From Fuerstiella sp. (GTDB taxonomy: Bacteria > Planctomycetota > Planctomycetia > Planctomycetales > Planctomycetaceae): a DNA stretch of 64,000 nt. How positions within the stretch are numbered: the first letter of the stretch is position 1; every line of letters begins with the position of its first letter. The notes under the pieces are model-generated. The model did not search any database, was not told the origin of the DNA, and worked only from the letters and a program-made list of their open reading frames with translations. This document shows positions 6,678 through 17,100 of this stretch, piece after piece. The stretch lies in the NCBI GenBank assembly GCA_022843805.1, contig JALHMY010000031.1, forward strand, positions 1-64,000, read 5' to 3'. The translations under genes were made by a program, and so were the position numbers.

Positions 6678-9233
6678 GTGAATCGACTGGTCCTTGCCTG
6701 TGTATCCTTCATACCACTCATTGCCTGCGCGAGCGAGCTGCCACCATCAGCGTCAATGCAGCTCAGGCAGGCGTGCTTTGGATGTCATGGCAATGGCACG
6801 ATGGAAGGCGGGCTGAATCTTGAAGTATTGTCGTTTGAACTGAGCGAACGAACCTTACGAGAACGCTGGGTACGGATCCACGATCGCATTGAGAAAGGGG
6901 AAATGCCACCGCAGGCTGACGACCTGCCAGATGACTCTCGAGCGGAACTCGTGAAGTCACTTAAGACGGCGATTCATGATTCCGATCTGGAGGATATCAG
7001 GAAACATGGTCGCGGGCCGATGAGGCGGCTGAATCGGGATGAATACGAGCAGAACCTGCGCGATGTGCTGTTGCTGCCGCAGCTGGATATTCGGGACATG
7101 CTCCCGGAAGACCGTGAAGGGCATCGCTTCAACAAGACGTCGGAAACGCTCGACATTTCCCGAGTGCAGCTGGCGGCGTATCTCGATGCCGCTGACACAG
7201 CGCTGCGGCATGCCCTGGCCAGCGGATCGAAGCCGCCTGTTACCAGGTTTCGAGCGATAGCGACGAACCTTTTCCCCGAACGGCACACCTTCGGCGAACG
7301 CGAGGCGATGTTCTTCGCAAGAGATAGCAAGGCCATCGTCGGCAATCAGCTCGACGAGCTGAAGGATGATCCGACGGTGGAGCTGGCGTTGTTTCGGTCG
7401 GCTCACTGGCCATACTACGGATATCCTCGCGGATTTATCGCCACATTGCCGGGCGAGTACCTCGTTCGCTTCTCGGCGCGAGCTGTCCTGCAGCTGAAAG
7501 ACTATCAGCTGACGCCGGCCGTTCAGCCTGTACCGATGACCTTCCGAGCCCGGAAGCCTTCGGGTCCTGACGTTTCGGGCGATGTTCGTGCGACGGGCGG
7601 CATTATTGACATTCAACCAGCGGTCGCGACTTATGATACCACGATATGGCTGCGCGAGGGTGAGACCTTCGAATACAGTCTGCTCGGCCTGCCTGTGCCA
7701 CTGGCCCGCAACGTGAATGGTGGCCCGCCGACATATCGCTATCCGCCGTTCCCTGCAGAGGGGCAGCCGGGAGTCGCTTTTCAGTGGCTCGAAGTCGAAG
7801 GACCGATTTGTTCCGAAGAATGGCCTCCGGCATCTCATCGCGTGTTGTTTGATGAGCAGAGTGGGGCGGGTTTCCGGAATGTCGACGAACTCAACGTGGA
7901 AAAAAGAAATCCGGAAACTCCTGAGGGTGATCGGGGCGAAGCCAGTCGAGCCGAAGCCAGTCGCCTGCTCCGCCGCTTCGTGAACCTCGCCTCTCGCCAA
8001 CCAGTGCCTGAAGGGACAGTCGAAGCGTTCGAGCGGCTTATCGATGCGAGGCTTGAGGCGCAGGATCCGTTTGCCGACGCTGTGCTCGCTGGTTACAAAG
8101 CCTTCCTGTGTTCGAGCCACTTCCTGTATCTTCGTGAACCCGCGGGAGCCGACGATGACTTCGCAGTTGCGGCGAGGTTATCTCACTTTCTCACGAACAC
8201 GCGGCCCGATGCTGCTTTGCTGGACCTGGCTCAAACCCGGCAGCTTCGCAATCCGGATGTTCTCCTGAGCGAGACTGACCGTTTGATTGCCAGCCCCGGA
8301 TTCGAGCGATTCGTCAGGAACTTCTCCGATTACTGGCTAAGCCTGCGTCACATCCGACGTGACGAGCCCGATATCCGTCTCTATCCCGAGTACCGATTTG
8401 ATGATTATCTTGTCGAGTCGATGGAGATGGAAACACGAGCCTTTGTTACCGCGATGATCCGCGAGAATCTTCCGTCGCGTTCGCTTGTCGATGCCGATTT
8501 TGTGTTCGTCAACGATCGACTGGCGCGACATTATGGTCTGGCGGACGCCACGCACGTCACCGGTTCCGCGATGCGAAGAATATCTCTTTCGGCGGACAGC
8601 CCGCTGGGCGGCTTATTGACTCAGGCGGCGATCCTGAAGGTTACGGCGAATGGCACTTCGACTTCGCCTGTCGTGCGTGGAGCTTGGATCATGGAGCGAC
8701 TCATTGGTGAGCCACCACCGCCGCCGCCCGCCAGCGTACCTGCTGTCGAACCCGATATCCGCGGTGCAAAAACGATCCGCGATTTGCTCGCCATGCATAC
8801 GAAGTCTGAGAGCTGCGCCGGATGCCATGCACGTTTTGATCCGGTCGGCCTCGCGCTGGAGAACTTCGACATCCTCGGTGGCTGGCGCACTCGGTATCGC
8901 GGTGTCGAGCAGGGCGAACCGGTGACAGGCATCGACCGAGCCGGACATGACTTTGCCTATACGATTGCCGAACCGGTCGACGCGACGGGGCAACTGCGTG
9001 ATGGACGTCGCTTTCAGGATATCAATGAACTGAAGATGATCCTTGCTGCCAATCCGCGGCAACTCGCCCGCAATCTTCTGCATCAGTTTACGCTCTATTC
9101 CACCGGCTCGCCCGTTCGATTCGCTGACCGCGATGAGATCGAAGCGATGCTCGATACGTGCGAGGAAGACGGTTTTCGGGTGCGGGATCTGATCCATGCC
9201 CTTGTGCAGAGCCGGGTGTTTCTGGGACAATAA
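6678..9233 (+). CDS. PSCyt DUF1587/DUF1595/DUF1592/DUF1588/DUF1585 protein
   Basis: 851 residues starting at GTG 6678 behind AAAGGAG. A signal peptide (LACVSFIPLIACAS) is followed by a class-I cytochrome-like heme motif CFGCH (about 34-38), then DUF1587 (RLNRDEYEQNLRDVL, about 115), DUF1595/1592 (about 430-630), DUF1588 with a second heme-like motif CAGCH (about 713) and FDPVGLALENFD, and DUF1585 at the end (RQLARNLLHQFTLYSTG). This is a hallmark secreted planctomycete family of unknown biochemistry, thought to be heme-linked. It is followed 67 bp later by its usual DUF1552 partner. The family call is secure; the reaction is unknown. Confidence 0.95.
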   Translation: MNRLVLACVSFIPLIACASELPPSASMQLRQACFGCHGNGTMEGGLNLEVLSFELSERTLRERWVRIHDRIEKGEMPPQADDLPDDSRAELVKSLKTAIHDSDLEDIRKHGRGPMRRLNRDEYEQNLRDVLLLPQLDIRDMLPEDREGHRFNKTSETLDISRVQLAAYLDAADTALRHALASGSKPPVTRFRAIATNLFPERHTFGEREAMFFARDSKAIVGNQLDELKDDPTVELALFRSAHWPYYGYPRGFIATLPGEYLVRFSARAVLQLKDYQLTPAVQPVPMTFRARKPSGPDVSGDVRATGGIIDIQPAVATYDTTIWLREGETFEYSLLGLPVPLARNVNGGPPTYRYPPFPAEGQPGVAFQWLEVEGPICSEEWPPASHRVLFDEQSGAGFRNVDELNVEKRNPETPEGDRGEASRAEASRLLRRFVNLASRQPVPEGTVEAFERLIDARLEAQDPFADAVLAGYKAFLCSSHFLYLREPAGADDDFAVAARLSHFLTNTRPDAALLDLAQTRQLRNPDVLLSETDRLIASPGFERFVRNFSDYWLSLRHIRRDEPDIRLYPEYRFDDYLVESMEMETRAFVTAMIRENLPSRSLVDADFVFVNDRLARHYGLADATHVTGSAMRRISLSADSPLGGLLTQAAILKVTANGTSTSPVVRGAWIMERLIGEPPPPPPASVPAVEPDIRGAKTIRDLLAMHTKSESCAGCHARFDPVGLALENFDILGGWRTRYRGVEQGEPVTGIDRAGHDFAYTIAEPVDATGQLRDGRRFQDINELKMILAANPRQLARNLLHQFTLYSTGSPVRFADRDEIEAMLDTCEEDGFRVRDLIHALVQSRVFLGQ

Positions 9234-9300
9234 GTAGCCCAACTGATTGTCTCTCACACCTAATTCGTAGTTTCCCGTTTGCATTGTTCTCAGGCCGACT

Positions 9301-10590
9301 ATGACGCACCACGCCACATCCCGTCGCCGCTTTCTCCGGAGTGCCGGCGTACTGCTCGCCTTGCCTCTGTTCGACAGTCTGATGCCAAAATCGGTGTTTG
9401 CGGCGGGAGTAACAAGACCGCGTCGAATGTTGCTTGTCTCCAACAACCTCGGAGTGCTGCCGAAGCCGTTCTTCCCGGAAGCCAGCGGGCGTGATTACGA
9501 GCTTTCGCCGTACCTCGCGCCGCTGGCTGCGTTCCGCAGCGATTTCACGGTCTTCAGCGGTCTGTCTCATCCCGGTGTGGCGGGAGGACACAGCACTGAG
9601 AACTGTTTTCTCACCGCAGCAAGAGGTCCGACCAAAAGTGGCTTTCGCAATCAGATTTCGCTCGATCAGTTGGCAGCTGAGAAGCTCGGCCCGGTCACGC
9701 GATTTCCAACGCTCAACCTCGGTGTGAACATCGACAAGGCGAACCGCAGTCTGGCCTGGACGCGAGATGGTGTGTTGCTTCCGGCGGAAGACAGTGCTCC
9801 GGCACTTTTTGAGAGAATGTTTGTGCAGGGCGACGCGGCAGCCGTTCAGAGACAACTGAAAAGGCTCGAAGAACAAGGCAGCATTCTCGACACTCTGCTC
9901 GATGACACGCAGCAGGTGCGAAAGCGACTCGGACGCGACGACAAAACGAGGCTCGATCAGTATCTGACATCCGTCCGAGAGATCGAACAGCGTCTTGAAA
10001 TGGCCCGCGAGTGGGAAGTGCGTCCAAAGCCGACAACAACTCATATGCCGCCGGACGACATCAGGGATCAAAAACTCTTCTTTGAGAAGTTTGATCTGAT
10101 GCTGTCGATGGCGGAACTGGCGCTGGAGTCCGATTCGACACGTATTGTAACGCTGATGGTTGATGCGTTTGCAACACCATCGTTCAGGCTGGGCGACACG
10201 GAGAACTCGACGACCGGCTATCACGACCTGAGCCATCATGGTCAGGCGCCCGACAAGGTAAGGCAGCTTGAAGAAGCCGACCACCGACAGATGGCGCTGC
10301 TGAAGAAACTCCTGCAGAATCTCGCTGACAAACAGGACGGCGATGAACGAATGCTCGATCGCACGATGATTCTCTTTGGAAGCAATATGGGCGACTCGAA
10401 CACGCACGACAACACAAACCTGCCGATCCTGATGGCCGGCGGCGGTTTCCGGCACGGACAGCATCTCGCCTTCAAACGTGACAACAACAAACCGCTCTGC
10501 AACCTTTTCGTTACCATGCTGCAACAGCTGGGACTTGAGACGGATGCTTTTGGTTCGAGCACAGGAACGCTTAACGAGATCAATTCATGA
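9301..10590 (+). CDS. DUF1552 protein with Tat signal
   Basis: 429 residues. The N-terminus RRRFLRSAGVLLALPLFDSL is a Tat-type signal (twin Arg, then hydrophobic core). The body matches DUF1552: PRRMLLVSNNLGVLP, GHSTENCFLTAA, DQLAAEKLG and the C-terminal NTNLPILMAGGGF. It lies directly downstream of the DUF1592-type cytochrome protein, the standard arrangement in planctomycetes, and the two presumably act together in the periplasm. It ends 46 bp from the convergent gene. The biochemical role is not established for the family. Confidence 0.95.
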   Translation: MTHHATSRRRFLRSAGVLLALPLFDSLMPKSVFAAGVTRPRRMLLVSNNLGVLPKPFFPEASGRDYELSPYLAPLAAFRSDFTVFSGLSHPGVAGGHSTENCFLTAARGPTKSGFRNQISLDQLAAEKLGPVTRFPTLNLGVNIDKANRSLAWTRDGVLLPAEDSAPALFERMFVQGDAAAVQRQLKRLEEQGSILDTLLDDTQQVRKRLGRDDKTRLDQYLTSVREIEQRLEMAREWEVRPKPTTTHMPPDDIRDQKLFFEKFDLMLSMAELALESDSTRIVTLMVDAFATPSFRLGDTENSTTGYHDLSHHGQAPDKVRQLEEADHRQMALLKKLLQNLADKQDGDERMLDRTMILFGSNMGDSNTHDNTNLPILMAGGGFRHGQHLAFKRDNNKPLCNLFVTMLQQLGLETDAFGSSTGTLNEINS

Positions 10591-10636
10591 AGTGTCTGAC
10601 CGGGACAGTTGGGTCGTTCGCCGGGAGCGGGACCTG

Positions 10637-13600
10637 TCAGGGACGCATTTGAACTTCATCCAGACCGAACAGAGCACGAGCCAGTGCCGTCCTGACTGCC
10701 TGTTCGACGACCTGTTCGTTTTGAACGGCGGGAATGCTGCTTGTGTCGATGGATGCTTTGTCGATCTGCATGAGTTGCAATGCGGACTGGAGGTCCTGCC
10801 GAAAGCGTTCTCGCTGATTTTTTGCGAACAATACAATTTCTTCTAATTCATCTTCATGTGGCGGGCGTGTCAGCATCCGACGAAATAAACGGGATGCGTG
10901 CCTTTTGTCGTCGGCGACCCCGACATCAGATGGCTGATCCGCCGACAATGGCTTTTGATTCTCCGGATTCGCGATCTGTTTTCCGACCTCTCGAGCGATA
11001 TCGAGAAACATGACATCATTCAATAGTGTCAGTGCCTGCAGCGGATTGTTGGAACGCGTGCGACGGGCCACGCAGGCTTCGCCGCTGGGGCCGTCGAATG
11101 CCGTAATCATTGCAAATGGTGCCGTGCGTTTAATCAGCGTATAGAGACTGCGACGATATTTGTCTTCGCCTTCACTGACTTTCCAGCCGGGACTGCCGAA
11201 TGCGACCTCAGTGATCCCGGCTGGCTGAAGCGGACGCACCGGAGGACCTCCAGCTTTTGGAGACAGCAGTCCGGATCCGTGGAGAATCGAATCTCTGATC
11301 ATCTCTGCATCCAGTCGAAACCGGGGGGCAAAGGCCAGGAGTATATTTTCCGGATCTTTGATATGTGCCTCGCTGCGAACCGCAGCGTTCTGGCGATAGA
11401 CCGCACTTGTGACGATTCGGCGATGCAGTCTTTTGACAGACCACAGATCCTCTTCCATGAAAGTTACGGCAAGCCAGTCCAGGAGTTCCTGATTTGATGG
11501 TGCACTGCCCTGGAGTCCAAAATCGTCAAGTGTTGATACAATACCTCGCCCGAAGAATGCGGCCCAGTGGCGATTGACAGTGACTCTTGCAGTTAACGGA
11601 TTCCGGCGGTCCACGAGCCAGCGGGCCAGATCGAGTCGATTACCAGCTGCTGATGGCGGCCACGCGGGGAAAAGGCTCAAAGTTGCTGGCTGCACCTGCT
11701 CTTTCGGTTGCAGATATTCGCCTCGATGATATCGCCAGGAAGGTCGAGCATTCTCTGGCGGTCGTTCTTTCATAACCAAAGTGGTCGTGGTCTGCGGCCT
11801 GCGTCGAAGGCTGAGAATTTCCGCCGCCTCTTTTTCGAAGTGCGGGACTGTCAGCAGGAACTGCTCAAATAGAAGTTGTTTCTCATTTTCAGGCAGTAAA
11901 GCCAGAGGACTTTTGAGCAATTGTTCGGCTTCTTCAGGCAATCTGCGAGCAATTGGTTCGTTGCCGGCTTTAAACGAATCGGTTGTGGCCGAAAATCGAA
12001 ATCTTCCAAGACTGCTCGCAAAATGTCGCCCAAAATTCATCTGAACGGACAACGGCTGTCCCGCAGGAATCGGGGATACTGGAACAAAGACGGCCGTATG
12101 CCGTTCTCCCTGTCCGTTGAAAACCGACCATCCCGTCTGAATATCACCGTCCAGAGTCAATTGCGCCGACACGGGGTTGTTGCCATACTGGTTCCTGGCG
12201 TAACTCTCTGTGGCTGATCTAAACGGTATGCTCTGATCTCCGGACCGTACATTCATTTCCGTCAGGTAGAAATCTCCGGGAGTACCTTCATACCATGTCA
12301 GGCCGGGGCCATGCCCCGGTAATCGCTCATCAGGTATCACTTCCAGCCGCAGTGCCGTAATTGCTCTGTCGGCAGGTGCAAATTCCAACCTGTATTCGTC
12401 CTGTTTTGTTGTATCGCCGGAAACAAATATTGAGTCATCAGCTTCGATGGTCAGGTGAGGCAGGTTTGATGATGCAGACACCGGATGCAGAGATTTCCAT
12501 GCAACGGTTCTCAGTTGCTGTTGCTGCAGCCACTGTTCGAAAGACCGGGTAACAAGCGTTTTTTGAAGTTCCCGAACGGATTCTGCCGACAAACGCATGG
12601 TCGGAGTGTTCACAATCTCCGGTTCACTCACTGGCCACTTTGACGGCAGCTGACGAAGTATCTCGTCGGCTCGCTGGCGACTGGCAGCCCACTGAGCTTC
12701 ATAATCTGCGCCTCGAAGTTCCATTGAGGGCTCGTCCGCGTTATTCATCAATGCCATAAACTGATAATATTCCCGATGGGAAACGGGATCGTATTTGTGA
12801 GTATGGCACTGTGCGCAGCCAAGAGTCAGACCGAGCCATGTTGTTCCGGTCGTGGCAACACGGTCGGTCATGGCGTAAAAGCGAAACTCAAGCGGATCAA
12901 TACCGCCTTCTTCGTTCAGCATCGTATTTCGATGAAATCCGGTCGCTATTTTCTGAGAATCTCCGGAATTCGGCAGCAGATCCCCCGCGATTTGTTCAAT
13001 GGTGAACCGATCGAAGGGCATGTCCGCGTTTAATGCACCGACAACCCAGTCTCGCCATGGCCAGATGGATCTGTCGCGATCCTTTTCATATCCATTTGTA
13101 TCCGCATAACGAGCGAGATCCATCCACCGCCGCGCCCAGCGTTCTCCGTATTCGAACCGGGAGAGAAGGTGGTCGACCAGTTCTCCGTATTTCTCTTCGC
13201 TGGCCACTGTCTGCAATGCTGAAGGATCCTTCAGTGTGATACCGGGCGATTTTATCCCCCAGATGCGTTCGATCCACGCATCCGCCTCATCGGGTGCTGG
13301 CGGGATTCCGATCAGGTCAAGGTAAAGTCGGCGGACTATCGTATAAGGGTCGGCAGGCGATGACAGGCTGAGCCCCTGTTGCTGTAATCGCTTCAGTACG
13401 AACATATCAATTTCGTTCAGCGAGGGGACTTCAGCTGCACCACGGTCTGGCTCAGGGGAGCCTGTTGATCGTAATGATCCGGGGAGGGCATTTTGTACAG
13501 AATGCAAAGGAGGCACATCTGGTCGAACGGGTGCCACGAACGCCCAATGTGGTTTCCACGTCGCTCCGGAATTCACCCAGTCGACAAGCAGCTGCCTTTG

Positions 13601-13975
13601 TTCCGTGGTGAGAGAGATTTTAGAATCTGCCGGCGGCATCTGCTGCTCCGGATCGTCCGTCAGGATGCGACGGATCAGTTCACTGCGTTCGGCGTTTCCT
13701 GGCACAACAATGTGAAGCCCGTTTCGTTCGCTGAACAGCGTGTCTTCCTGATCAAGTCTGAGATTCGCGGCGCGAGTTTCTTCGTCAGGTCCATGACATC
13801 GAAAACAGGAATTTGACAGCAGTGGACGGACATCCGTCAGAAAATCGGGGGCCGTTGGTCGCGTCGCTGTTGCGTCCTGAGCGTTCTGCGCACTTACCTG
13901 ATTTCTGCACATCACACTGAGGAACAGAGACACTAAAGAAAAGATTCGCCACAGAGTGCCAGGAGGGTTTCTCAT
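10637..13975 (-). CDS. PSCyt1-DUF1549-DUF1553 (PSD1) protein
   Basis: 1112 residues. A signal peptide (IFSLVSLFLSVMCRNQVSAQ) is followed by a cytochrome-C-like domain with CFRCHGPDEE (about 57-66) and MPPADSK; DUF1549 (YLDLIGIPPAPDEADAW; GERWARRWMDLARYADTNGY, about 195-300) with CAQCHTHKYDP; a carbohydrate-binding-like insert (about 500-680); and DUF1553 at the C-terminus (RLDLARWLVDRRNPLTARV; LDAEMIRDSIL; ARRTRSNNPLQALTLLND). Usually the next gene is a DUF1501 protein, but here the downstream neighbour is the convergent DUF1552 gene and the only DUF1501 gene is 15 kb away. Outer-envelope or periplasmic location; reaction unknown. Confidence 0.95.
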   Translation of the reverse strand: MRNPPGTLWRIFSLVSLFLSVMCRNQVSAQNAQDATATRPTAPDFLTDVRPLLSNSCFRCHGPDEETRAANLRLDQEDTLFSERNGLHIVVPGNAERSELIRRILTDDPEQQMPPADSKISLTTEQRQLLVDWVNSGATWKPHWAFVAPVRPDVPPLHSVQNALPGSLRSTGSPEPDRGAAEVPSLNEIDMFVLKRLQQQGLSLSSPADPYTIVRRLYLDLIGIPPAPDEADAWIERIWGIKSPGITLKDPSALQTVASEEKYGELVDHLLSRFEYGERWARRWMDLARYADTNGYEKDRDRSIWPWRDWVVGALNADMPFDRFTIEQIAGDLLPNSGDSQKIATGFHRNTMLNEEGGIDPLEFRFYAMTDRVATTGTTWLGLTLGCAQCHTHKYDPVSHREYYQFMALMNNADEPSMELRGADYEAQWAASRQRADEILRQLPSKWPVSEPEIVNTPTMRLSAESVRELQKTLVTRSFEQWLQQQQLRTVAWKSLHPVSASSNLPHLTIEADDSIFVSGDTTKQDEYRLEFAPADRAITALRLEVIPDERLPGHGPGLTWYEGTPGDFYLTEMNVRSGDQSIPFRSATESYARNQYGNNPVSAQLTLDGDIQTGWSVFNGQGERHTAVFVPVSPIPAGQPLSVQMNFGRHFASSLGRFRFSATTDSFKAGNEPIARRLPEEAEQLLKSPLALLPENEKQLLFEQFLLTVPHFEKEAAEILSLRRRPQTTTTLVMKERPPENARPSWRYHRGEYLQPKEQVQPATLSLFPAWPPSAAGNRLDLARWLVDRRNPLTARVTVNRHWAAFFGRGIVSTLDDFGLQGSAPSNQELLDWLAVTFMEEDLWSVKRLHRRIVTSAVYRQNAAVRSEAHIKDPENILLAFAPRFRLDAEMIRDSILHGSGLLSPKAGGPPVRPLQPAGITEVAFGSPGWKVSEGEDKYRRSLYTLIKRTAPFAMITAFDGPSGEACVARRTRSNNPLQALTLLNDVMFLDIAREVGKQIANPENQKPLSADQPSDVGVADDKRHASRLFRRMLTRPPHEDELEEIVLFAKNQRERFRQDLQSALQLMQIDKASIDTSSIPAVQNEQVVEQAVRTALARALFGLDEVQMRP

Positions 13976-14169
13976 ACATCACGCTTTTGGAGACGAACAG
14001 GGTCATATATCTTCCTGCACCCATGGTATCCGGCACTGGCCTTTCTCGCCACAGGCTGAACGCCGATGAAGTTCCACGAACTAAAAATCCATCAGCCGAA
14101 AACTGTCTCTGGTTCACTGTGTTTGAAGGGGATGTGCCCCAGAGGAAGATTGTGGCGTGCTCTGCCTGT

Positions 14170-17100
14170 CTACAGCAGTTCGATCGTCACTTCATGACTG
14201 CCGTGATCGTTGACCAGAGAGACGAAGTTATTCGGCTGCTGAATTCCGTCAACAGTCAGGCTCTGAATCGTTTTCCCATCGCCTCCGTTTTGAATCGTTA
14301 TGTGATAAACGGTTTCCCGAAATCGATAGTGAATGCGGTATGATGGCCAGTTCCGGGGTGGCGCTGGGGAAAATCGAAGTTTATCGGCATCCAGTTGCAG
14401 TCCGAGCAGGGATTCGGTGATCAGCCGATACATCCAGCCTGACGATCCGGTGTACCATGTCCATCCTCCTCGTCCCAGATGTGGTTCCACTGCGTACACA
14501 TCAGCTGCCACGACGTACGGTTCGACTCGATAGGTGCTGATTGCGCTGGCGGTAGCGCCATGATTGACGGGGTTAATCATATTGAACAGTTGCCAGGCCC
14601 GCTCAGTGTTGCCGACAGCGGCGAACGCCATCACGGTCCAGATTGCGCTGTGTGTGTACTGGCCGCCGTTTTCGCGAACACCGGGAACGTAACCCCGGAT
14701 GTAACCCGGATTGAGGGTCGAATGATCAAAGGGCGGATCAAGCAGTTGTATCAGTCCCGCGTCGGGACGAACAAGGCGACGGTCCACGCTGGCCATAGCC
14801 TGCAGAGATCGTTCCCGAGTTCCGGCGCCGGACAGAATTGACCAGCTTTGCGAGATCGAGTCGATCTGACATTCGCTGTTCCCGGATGATCCCAGGGGAG
14901 TTCCATCATCAAAGTATGCTCGCCGATACCATTCACCGTCCCATCCGTTATTTTCAATGTGCCCGCGCAGCCGCCCAGCTTCAAGAATGCATCGATCGGC
15001 AGTTGCAATATCATGCTGCTGACTGGCGAGGTTTGCAAACTGATTCAGTACGTCATATTGGAAGAACGCCAGCCAGACGCTTTCGCCCTGACCATGCTGT
15101 CCGACCAGATTCATACCATCATTCCAGTCACCGCAGCCCATCAGTGGCAGGCCATGAGCCCCAAAACGAAGTCCATTGTCAATGGCACGCAAAGCATGTT
15201 CGTAGACCGAACCGATGTCATCAGAAATCGTGGGCAGGTCATAGTTTGCCTCTTCGCTGGCATGAAGAGCGCGTGAGCTCAGAAAAGGAACGCGTTCCTG
15301 AAGGACGCCTGTATCGCCTGTCATTCGCACGTAACGACACAATGCCACGGGCAGCCACAGAAAGTCGTCGGAAAAATGAGTTCTGACACCTCGTCCTGCT
15401 GGTGGATGCCACCAGTGCTGAACATCTCCTTCACGAAACTGGCGTGAACATGCTCGAAGGAGATGTTCGCGAAGCAGAGCTGGCTCGGCATGTACCAGGG
15501 CCATCGCATCCTGCAGCTGATCTCGAAATCCGTAGCCTCCGCCTGACTGATAAAATCCCGTTCGAGCCCACATTCGACAGGCGAGAGTCTGGTAAATCAG
15601 CCAGCCGTTGGTCAGGAAATTGACTGCAGGGTCAGGAGTTTCGACGTGCACCGCACCCAGCGTCTGACTCCAGTAATGCCAGACACCTTCCAGTGCAGTT
15701 TGAGCATTTCCTTCACCTCGAAATCGCTGAACAATTTGTCGCGTGTTATCCTCGCCGATTCCGGCGCCCATAGTAAAGACGATGATCTTTTCCTGGCCAT
15801 CGCTGAGCGTCAGCTGCGTCTGGATTGCTGCACAGGGATCCAAACCTGCCCCCGTTCGATTCGACAGCCGTACACGGTGCATTGCAGCAGGATTTGATGG
15901 CGATCCGTTTCGCCCAAGGAACTCAGTACGATCTCCGGTTAACGTCCGGATCGGTTCACTGCAGTCAACAAAAGCGATTCTGTCTGCAAAATCAGGGCTG
16001 TAGAAATTGCGAGCAAATACAGCACCCGTAACAGGGTCTGTTTCGGTGCCGACATGCATCAGCGATTTGCCTCGTGTTTCACCCAGCACCCATTCCCAGT
16101 AGCCAGTGACCGACAGGGGGCGATTACGTCCGGAACGATTGATGACCCTGAGTCTTGCAAATTTTACCGCCGAGTCGATGGCGACGAAGATGCAAAGTTC
16201 GGTGGTAATGCCGTCTTCGGTGTAATCGAAAATGGTGTATCCGAAGCCATGCCGGGTGACATAGGTATTGGTGCCGCGGGCTGGCAGTGGGGAGGGCGAC
16301 CAAAACCTGCCGGATTCTTCATCGCGAAGATAAAAGGCTTCCCCGCTGCCATCGGATACCGGATCATTGTTCCAGGGTGTCAGTCGAAATTCATGGCTGT
16401 TTTCAACCCAGGTGTAGGCACTTCCTGACTCCGAGATCACCGTTCCAATCTGTGCGTTCGCTATTACATTTACCCAGGGAGCCGGAGTGGCGGAGTCGGG
16501 TTTCAGGATGGTAACGTATTCCCTGCCATCCCGACTAAATCCTCCGAGCCCATTGAAGAAGGTGAGATCCCGCGGGCTCGATTCCTCAGCGGCAATGACG
16601 TCGGTTCGCCGTTTTGTCGGACGAAACGACGGGATCGCTGATTCTATCCTCGCTCGTCGTTCTACCTGTTCAGCGAGTGTTCCGGCATCGTCCTGCAGGA
16701 CCACTCGTGCCACTGTCTGGAGCAGTGAACGGTCTTCTTCTGACATTTGCTCACCACGCCGAACGAAAACGCCGCCAGGACGATCCAGCAGGGCAGATGC
16801 CGGACTGGTGGCGAGAGAGTCCATAATGGCGTCCTGAAGCGACTGTCGATAAATCGAATCATCCTCGTTCCATACGACGAGATCCACATACAGCCCTTTC
16901 ATTCTCCAGTACGAGTGTGCCTGGAGAGCGTCACGCACCAGATCGATCCGGTCAGCATCCCGGATGCGTACCAGCACAATCGGGAAGTCACCGGAAATGC
17001 CATAACCCCACAGACCTGACTGGCCTCTTCGATTGCGAATCAGTACGCTCGTTCGTGTTCGTCGCAGCAGAGATGCATAAATGATGGAGCCAGCCAGCTT

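Noticed and set aside
6957-8120. 387-residue ORF antisense to the DUF1592-family gene
   Set aside because: Arg/His-rich shadow of a GC-rich coding region; no motif or start signal.
9088-10524. 478-residue ORF antisense to the DUF1552 gene
   Set aside because: Same reason: the sense strand encodes a clear family member and the antisense product has no domain.
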